From: Branchiostoma floridae
Taxonomy: Eukaryota; Chordata; Leptocardii; Amphioxiformes; Branchiostomatidae
DNA length: 64,000 bases
NCBI RefSeq assembly: GCF_000003815.2
Contig: NC_049979.1
Span: forward strand, 25,576,524-25,640,523
Direction of reading: 5' to 3'
In this document: piece by piece, positions 50,601-64,000 of the stretch
Layout of the letters: the number at the start of each line of letters is the position of its first letter
Position numbering within the stretch: the first letter of the stretch is position 1
Notes under the pieces: model-generated
What the model saw: the letters and a program-made list of their open reading frames with translations, nothing else
Databases searched by the model: none
Told to the model about the DNA's origin: nothing
Position numbers and translations under genes: made by a program

Positions 50601-51537
50601 TTCAACTCCGGGAATATATCTACATTTGCATCCTGATACAGAGGTTTAGAACCGTTTGTCTTGATATAAAGTCTGAATCCACAAATTTCTAACGGATATG
50701 ATAAACTACGAATCTATTGTACGCGTACAACATGTGCATGATTTGCAAAATCTGTCAATAGCATCAAGACGACAAAATTTAAGGCAATTCAAAATAAATG
50801 CAGATAGATCTTAGATGATGTTTGTTCCATTTCCACGGCGTTTCCTTTTTTTACGACTTCGGCAGAAGCCAGAAAGTATTTCTGGTTGACCGATAGCACG
50901 ATCGTGCGTATTCTGTTTTTCCCGTACTTTATATATTCAGCCCGTTTTTACTCGGTGTCAAAGGTCCACACTCATCAAAACTCACACTCTTCACAGGTCG
51001 ATTTTTACCGCCTTGCCGCTTCGATCGCCAAGAATCGTAAGCATAAGACAAGGTGTCTGAAGAAAAAAAAACTGTCAGCCATATTTTTTTCTTACTCTCA
51101 GTCAATGGCGATATAAACTCAAGTCATAAAGTCGGTTATATGGAGTGTCGTCAACAAAATCTGAACACTTATGCCGCAATCATATACACAGTCCCACCGG
51201 TAGGTGCTATATCAAGTCTATATAACCATTCAGTAGCCACCCTAATCAAACTACCATACACAATTTGGTGTCAATTAGAACGGCAATTTGCAATCCCATA
51301 TAAGCTGGAGAGTTGTTAGCTAATGTCGCTCCTTTCTTTAATAGCCAACATTTCCTCCACCATAAAAAAAGGAATATTTTCGTGCATTGAAGCACTGGTT
51401 CTTTGTATAACGGTGTAGTATTGACGTTTTGAAATGATTCATGCAAAATGATGCCTCATATCTTAGACTGAATTGAGTCTATTTTGCTCTAGTTGAATAA
51501 AATCCCGCCCTACTAATTGCTCAAAACCTGCCCGAAT

Positions 51538-51542
<5 letters not shown>

Positions 51543-51589
<47 letters not shown>
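51543..51589. repeat. (GA)n microsatellite
   Basis: A pure GA run. Confidence 0.97.
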
Positions 51590-51594
<5 letters not shown>

Positions 51595-53445
51595 TTTTTT
51601 TTTCATCTTGCCTATCACATGACAGTGTGAGAGAACATGTCTGACACATTTAACCTCTCACTTGTCAAAGTTTGGATGCTAAAATCGCGAATATGTGCTA
51701 AAACCACGGGGACGGGTCGGTTTGCCTCGCCTAGTCTCCGGATAGCTTCCCCTTAACCGCTTTGTTCATCCTACGAGTAAAAACCTCTCAGAAGCTTTTA
51801 CCTAATCAATAGCTTGATGCGCCAATGGCCATTTTTTCTCTCACTCTCCTCTCTCGGTCGATGCTGAAATCAGTTCGCTTGTTGGCAAAGACGTTGACGC
51901 ACATATTAAGTACCCTAATACTCGGTCTAGATCACGCCGAAAAGTGCTTGCTCGCAGGAGTTTGCTCAGATAATTGCACAGGGGCTTTAGCCACCTAATT
52001 GATTTCTCCACATTACTCTATGGACCTTTACGACACCATAGAATAGCGATTATTAAATTAGAGCTGCTCAGAAAAAAAGCTGTAGCCGCTCGTTTTGGAC
52101 ATGGCTCCAGCTGCCTTTATAGCCATTTCTCCTGTACCTGTGGGTCATTAAAACACAATTTAAGCGACATATTCAGCCAGCGGGTGGTGTGCTCGCCTAT
52201 AGTTCCCCCACTTGGGCCGTATAGCCAGCATTTAGAGCATAATTGCACCCTCCCAGTTGTCAAAATCTTCGTCTTCTGACAGTTCCTTCTTTTACAAGAG
52301 GCCAGTGACTCCGGGCTAAGCCCGAGCACTTTCGATCGATAGCCAAACACGTACTTTCTACCACCTCTGTTGAGTGGCGACAATTGGCAAGAGATTGCAG
52401 CTGTTTAAAACTCTTTGTTGCCCCCGTACTATCATGCCATCTGGCGAGGCAACCCTTGCACCTCTTAAGCGCCCAATGATTTTCCAACTCCCCCAGTTCG
52501 CCACCGAAGCGTGCTGTGGGGGCAACTCTCGCGAGAGTTGAGCTCGTTAGTCTCGCCGGGAGCAGGTTGAGCGAAAGGAAGTGCATCAAATGGACGATCA
52601 GTGGCACTTTACCTTCAGCTTCCTTCTGGTGATACCCAATAAATTATTCCATCTCGTCTCTGGGAATTAGATTTGAACTTGACCAGGGTTTTAATGGTCC
52701 TGACAATCGGTCAAACGGTCAATTTCTTGACTGGTGGGTTCGCGCTTGAAAGCGGCCACCCGTGATCATATGATCGCAGGCTTAGCTCTAACCGAAAAAA
52801 GGCCAAACGGGGTCAGTTGCCCAGCATTATCGCGACCATGTAGCCTGCCGGAAGCTGAGCCATTACGAATATAACTGTACTACATAATGCAATAACACAA
52901 ACCAAATGTTACAGAACATTTTACACAATGTACAATTTCTGTCCATGTGTATTCCTCCTTTCTATAAGCTTTTTGTATGGAGAGCCATGTACAATAATGC
53001 CTGTGTTGTTACGACCATACAAGTAAACTTTATACATATATTTATACTAGTAACAGAGTGGGTCGGCTTACTTCTGTGTTTATCTCTCAATAAAGTCTGT
53101 AACTTGACCTTTATGTCACAAAAACGACTAAAATGTCACCCCGTGTAACGTGAACCTGTAAAGTAGCACATTTAACGGTTATATTGAGCACGACTTTGAA
53201 TAAAATGGCCATATCATATCTAAGGCAACGATCGTGTTTTGTTATTCAGATAGCCAAGCAATTATGTGTTTGATACTTTTTTATTTGCAAAAATTAAATG
53301 AATGCACGAACATGTGGGGCTCTGCGTCTAAAAAGGTTTTTCGTCGTAAAATTCACAACAAAAAGCGTGGCAACCTTTTTTCTTTTGGTATTTCTCTGAA
53401 TACGAGGAAATCAGAGGTTCTTCTGCCTGTCTCGCTGTTATTATA

Positions 53446-53870
53446 GATAGCTTTATTGCACAACAATTGTACAGGGTACAAAGTATGGCATCTGCATAAC
53501 TACAGTTCTATAACTTAACGCTTATCTAACTAATACAGAAGTTGTAGTATGGGATCAATTTCTTACAGTTATTGGAAGCTTTTACAATCATTGGAGGAAT
53601 TTCTAATGTCTAAACCTTCTTTGATATATTTTCCTATATCTGTCATGCAAGGATTGTCACATGTCATGATGTGTTTGAATATGCACTTCAGGTCCATTGA
53701 GATAAATCCTTGTGTATAAGATGACAGCCTTGTGTACAGAGAATTTCGTATATCAGAATATTTGGGACATACAACCATAAAGTGATATTCGTCTTCAATT
53801 AGCTCTGGACAGTCACGTCCTCTTTCTAGACACGATGTGTATATTCTGTTCTTTAACAGCTACTAACCTG
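53446..53870 (-). mobile_element. CR1/L2-like LINE fragment (C-terminus and 3' UTR)
   Basis: Minus-strand translation gives NRIYTSCLERGRDCPEL, EYHFMVVCPKYSDIRNSLY, then DIGKYIKEGLDIRN. This is the C-x-C..H..C knuckle and tail of a non-LTR retrotransposon ORF2. The 3' UTR runs to an AATAAAG (seen as CTTTATTG near 53451). It is 5'-truncated, with only about 110 codons left. Confidence 0.72.
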
Positions 53871-56800
53871 TTGACGAATTCATTGCTAGTTTTCCTTTTC
53901 TGTGAGAACAATATGGCGGACATAGTACGAGCGCTCACTTTGTTGCGCTAGTAGACGTATTCTACGTTATAGATCGAAAATTGTAGCCTACATGGCACGT
54001 TACGTCTAAAGTAACTTTTCTGTCAGATTGAGATACTTCTTAAATTCTCATCAAATTAATGGATTTTCGTCTTTGAGTTATGTATAATGACTTTTCTGAG
54101 GCAGAAACTTTCAGTGAAGTTCCAAAAGTTAAACCCGTTTTGAGTACATCAAACAGATTATGTTTTTTTTCCAAATCTCTTTTAGAAAAGAAGGCAAACG
54201 CATTGACTTAAAAACCATGAGGACCAAAGTAAAGAATGTCCTGAATATTCATGTTTTTGTCTCAATCTGTCACGCTTCAACAAGTTATAGATAGGCTATT
54301 GTTAATTGTCACGTATACCCGCCCTCTCTCTCCGCCCCTCGTTGGTGCAACACAAAAGTTTGACAGTTTTATGAACTGACTCCGACACCTCTGACACTAT
54401 CACCAGACGATACACACTTACGTGTGAAAACCTTCTTCCTAAAGCACTCCCCTTTGGCACACTCGAAAAGTACATTCGACGCCCCTAATTTGTTGTAAGC
54501 TAACACCGGTTATTTAAAGAGGAATTTCCGCTTCTTCAAACGTTTCCGGTCTAAATTTTCTCCATCGGGCAAGACACGAAAAGGATGGTGGGTATTAAGT
54601 GACGTTAACTTGAACCTCTTCAGATTATATTTGGTCGTCGAACAGGTTATGCTGTAAAGAATGCTCAAAATCGGTGTCAAATACAGATATTTACAAGATT
54701 CTCGACCTTTTCCACAAAGCTTATGACTTCAAAATATATATATTATCATTCCAGTTTTCAATCAATTGCACTTTGCAAGAGACTGTATCTAGAGAAATGA
54801 ATTCAACAATATCACGAAGAGTCTTTTGAAACCGTGCGCTAGAAACAACATGCTTTGTTCAGGAGGGACTGAATCACGGGAAAATACCAACATGTTTTCT
54901 TAGCGAGGGGATGGGCGACTTACGGCAGTGTAAGCGACCGTCTCGACTTTCTGTGCGGAACAATTGTTGGTGAGCGGCCACCACCAGCACACAGTCACAC
55001 GGACGGGACCCTGAATAGCGCCACCAGACCTAGCGGCTTCACTCCTGCCCACTTTGCACCCCATGTCAAAATGGAGTTGTTTTGTTGACAAGCTGTCAAG
55101 CAATCAGTCGCTAAGCTCCGCCCAACCAATTTAGAGGAGTCCACACAGCTCGGTAGTAGGCGGAGAGAGACTGGTATTGAGTGAATCAACTGAGACGTAA
55201 AAAATACCGTGGCATCTCTTCAGGTTTGCGACTGTTAAAACGTCACAACTCAATAATGTCCGTGTTGTGATCAACTCTAATAGTGACAAGACCGAGCTCT
55301 CAGATTGACAGGCAGTACTAGTGTCAACACTGATAACCCGGTTTACAAATAGCTCGCATTAGGATAAGTCGTCCTCTTTTTTCTAGGTATTTGAGATCTG
55401 TAAAGGGGATTCTCTGTTCTGAGTACTGAATAGGAGGGTGAGATCTATAGATGAGATAATGGCAGAGAACAGCCAATGATTGGAGATGGAACATAAGCCG
55501 TGGGTCGTATCGAGTAGCCTGAAAAAATCCCCCGCTGGTCGAGGACGATAAGGGGGCATGACATATGGGAGACCTTGATAGACAGTATATTCCCGAACCA
55601 ACAGGCATAAATTATGCATATCTGTGCTTAGTTATCATTTTGATATGGGATCTCTCTCATGATGTGCGGTGTCTGTGAGAAGCAGAAAAGTCCGATCGCA
55701 TCGGGGATAATGGGCCTCTTATTTCGAGTTTCTGATTCGCATTAGGATTCATTCATGCAGGAGCGAATGCGCGCCAGATTTTTGCTTCGTCGCTCTGATT
55801 TTCACTCAGAATGGCTCCAGCGTTCATTCTTATTCAGGCCCGAAAGCTCCTGGTGGATTTGTGTGGTTCGGATTATCCGGGGTGGTGTATTTTCACTGCC
55901 TCGCTGCAACGGTCTCCGACTGTGACTAATGACTTGGGGTCCCCCTCCTCTTCTGCTTTCTGGTAATTAGTACAGAATTCGTAATTCTGCTTAACAACTT
56001 AACGCCAAGCAGCGTCCCAACATAGCTATGTTGTTTGTAGAAACCCTATCGTGTGATACACATCTCAGCACTTGTGTGGCTTCCCCCCTCCCCTGTAGTC
56101 CTACCACCTCCGTATCCTATATCATCATCCGACTTACTTTCGTCACCTTCAGTTTGAAGTTTTGCTTAAAAATTTCATCTTACACGGGATGTTGGCACGT
56201 CCACACAATAGGCTCGTTGTGGCGTCCCCTGGCGAGTTCATTCATACACTAATACCTCCTATCAGCTAGAAAAAGCCCAATTTGCCTAAATACACAAATT
56301 TTCACCAGGTAATTTGTTGGGTTGACACCTCGTTTGAGAGATCTTCCCAGTTGTTCACAAGCGTTTTCTGTGCCCAATTCTAGATCTGTAAGTGGTAGGA
56401 ATGACTGGTGAGGTGGCCGGTGTGTTACCGAGGCGTCCGAGCCACCTTCTACGGGAGAAAGTAGCCGCACCCCCGCAAAAGTCGCCCGAACATCTGCCTC
56501 ATACATGGATAATGAAGCACACTTATGGGCGGGAAACTCTTGAATTTTATCAATACCTAAGAATACCTTCTATTGTCTTCTATTTCATATATTCCTGGTA
56601 CATTATCCGCATCATTTCTAAGCAAAGTAAAATTGATCTTATAGCTGGATGCTTTTCAAATACCGCTCATGATTTAATTACTGCTATATGTTGCATATCC
56701 GGGGTGAGAACCACAATGGATACGTCTGCACGGTCCATGGATAAATTCCTCCCAAATTCTCACGATTCTTATTTGCATTTCAAGTCAAAAAAGAAGCTGG

Positions 56801-57140
56801 TAAGTATTTATTTGTAGATTTGTGCAATGGTGGGTGTGACAATAGGAGAAGTGCATGAAAAAGGCGGGAATACCCCGCCCTCGTCAGTGCCGCTTGTCAA
56901 TTATAACAGTCACGTATTGGCTCGGAAATTCGCACAACCGCTTCTGTACTACACATGCTCAGTGCCGCGATACTTTTCCATCACCGTTACTATTTTCAAG
57001 CGAAATTTGCCGTTTTTTTTTCTCGGTCTCACATGTTAGCTAGTTATCATTCTGAGCCCTAATAGGTTACCTGACACGTTATTTAGCCTGGCCATGTGGA
57101 ACGGCTTTGTTTTCGCTCTCGTGATTGACGTCTATAGCGA
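53871..57140. other. Proximal upstream DNA of SIX3/6, no gene recognised
   Basis: No recognisable repeat or gene. 55600-55990 is compositionally balanced and contains the palindrome CGGATTATCCG (55870-55880), a bicoid/Otx-type K50 homeodomain site. An inverted GC-box pair lies at 56863-56879. Candidate proximal enhancers, by inference. Confidence 0.35.
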
Positions 57141-57270
57141 TGATTGGCATAAGCTCCTAGGTGAAAAGACAACAGACTTCCCCCAGCCAATCAAAGGGCG
57201 GTATTCGTACAATTGCAAACTATGATAGTGGTGATAATACGCGCTGCAGACAAACTCCCCTGATAAAAAC
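57141..57270 (+). promoter_or_regulatory. Candidate SIX3/6 core promoter
   Basis: An inverted CCAAT box (ATTGG, 57143-57147), a direct CCAAT box (57187-57191) and an overlapping GC box GGGCGG (57196-57201) lie 145-205 bp upstream of the first ATG. A weak TATA-like TGATAAAAAC lies at 57261-57270. Further upstream an inverted GC-box pair, GGCGGG-AATA-CCCCGCC, sits at 56863-56879. The position is right for a promoter, but the transcription start is not visible from sequence. Confidence 0.45.
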
Positions 57271-57273
57271 TGA

Positions 57274-63467
<6,194 letters not shown>

Positions 63468-63675
63468 GCTTCAACAACAAGGGGCTTCAGCGCAAGGCTC
63501 GTCTAGTAGCTTCTCTGCGGACAGCGATTGTAGCACGGCCGGGTCGCCACCACCGCCGGCAATGCCGCCCACCCCGCCCCGCACAGAGGGCCACCCCGCA
63601 CCGCCACACTCACCCCCCACCTCAACATGCAGTACGCCCAACATCTCTCCAACTACCAACATTGTAGAGACGTAA
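63468..63675 (+). CDS. Six3/6: SIX3/6 exon 2 (C-terminal tail and stop)
   Basis: The acceptor is a pyrimidine-rich tract ending TTTATCGTGCAG|G at 63467/63468. The first base completes the split codon (AG+G = Arg217), and the next residues LQQQ continue the AAAKNRLQQQ sequence seen in vertebrate SIX6, which fixes both splice site and frame. The 68 following residues are low complexity: a Ser-rich stretch with an acidic SADSDCS patch, then a Pro-rich PPPPAMPPTPP and PAPPHSPPTS segment, ending NIVET with TAA at 63673-63675. The predicted total is 285 residues. SIX3 and SIX6 of vertebrates end in a short DSECD(V/I) motif; here only the internal SADSDCS resembles it. The tail's function is unknown. 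No AATAAA is seen before the window ends, so the 3' UTR probably continues. Confidence 0.92.
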
Positions 63676-64000
63676 AAAGAACAGAGCAAAGCTATCTTAG
63701 CATGTACAGAACCGTTTTCTTCTTCCCTAAGCTTCTATAAGAAGTGCTCCTCCTTACGCCATTGTTCAAAGTGAGCAGGGGCAAATCCTCGCCTCCTTTG
63801 TAGCATGTACAGATAGGATTAAGAATCAATGAAATTCTATTAACTGTAAATTGTAGGATTAATATAGGGTAGGATGAATATTAGGAGCGGATTGAGGTGG
63901 AGATCAGTCTAACTGAAAGTGGCTGAGTGTAAATATATACTACACATGCCGTATAAAAAAAGCTTCAAAACTTCGGCCAGTTTGTAGTCATGAAAATATG
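63676..64000 (+). other. SIX3/6 3' UTR (partial, inferred)
   Basis: This is AT-rich non-coding sequence directly after the stop codon. No canonical AATAAA or ATTAAA is followed by a clear GT-rich element before the window ends, so the transcript end is probably outside. Confidence 0.5.

Larger units (their letters stand above)
45830..53445. promoter_or_regulatory. Repeat-poor upstream region, candidate SIX3/6 enhancer territory
   Basis: Except for a GA microsatellite this 7.6 kb holds no recognisable transposon and no supported gene. Blocks at 46490-47110, 47200-47720, 49620-50460 and 51650-52650 have balanced composition and transcription-factor-like motifs. These include a SOX cluster at 47479-47605, TTAATTAT near 49916 and GATTATTAAATTAG near 52049. 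52883-53105 ends in an AATAAAG and may be a retroelement tail. Enhancer function is inference only. Confidence 0.3.

Noticed and set aside
53234-53446. 70-codon + strand frame as a gene
   Set aside because: Directly upstream of a minus-strand LINE 3' end and without any recognisable feature.

Overview
The window is eukaryotic, intron-containing, AT-rich DNA, most likely from a cephalochordate (amphioxus, Branchiostoma). Two things suggest this. There is a single SIX3/6-class homeobox gene whose SIX domain and homeodomain are almost vertebrate-like. The surrounding DNA is also a dense mixture of microsatellites, MITEs, SINE and LINE scraps and mariner/hAT relics of the kind I associate with amphioxus. 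The species call is an inference; no sequence search was possible.

The only protein-coding gene I can support is SIX3/6, on the + strand near the right end. Exon 1 (57346-57995) encodes the N-terminus, the SIX domain and the whole K50-type homeodomain. A 5,472-bp intron follows. Exon 2 (63468-63675) encodes a proline/serine-rich tail. The splice junction is a phase-2 GT-AG that rebuilds an Arg codon and gives a 285-residue protein. A CCAAT/GC-box promoter-like block lies 150-210 bp upstream of the start codon.

The 57 kb upstream contains no convincing gene. It looks like the regulatory gene desert usual for such a developmental regulator. By region: 1-14 kb is AT-rich with three CA microsatellites and one MITE. 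14-23 kb holds dispersed-repeat and tRNA-like scraps and two LINE C-terminal fragments, one inserted into a MITE with a 10-bp target duplication. 26-31 kb holds several CTCF-like motifs and a degenerate CCAAT-containing tandem array. 32-34 kb holds two copies of a small foldback element with 12- and 15-bp target duplications, flanking a MITE with GTTCGCGG-type repeats. 37-42 kb holds a SINE cut by an assembly gap, a hAT-like element and a long dispersed repeat. 44-46 kb holds an internally deleted mariner and retroelement tails. 46-57 kb is mostly free of recognisable repeats and includes a striking SOX-motif cluster, making it the best place to look for SIX3/6 enhancers.

The most interesting non-gene signal is the foldback pair at 32.4-33.6 kb together with a distinct repeat at 42.4 kb. 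They share a CTGANRA / 6-7 bp stem / GAAAC arrangement like the hammerhead ribozyme core found in Penelope-like elements and retrozymes. The motifs are imperfect and a matching stem I was not found, so this remains a hypothesis.
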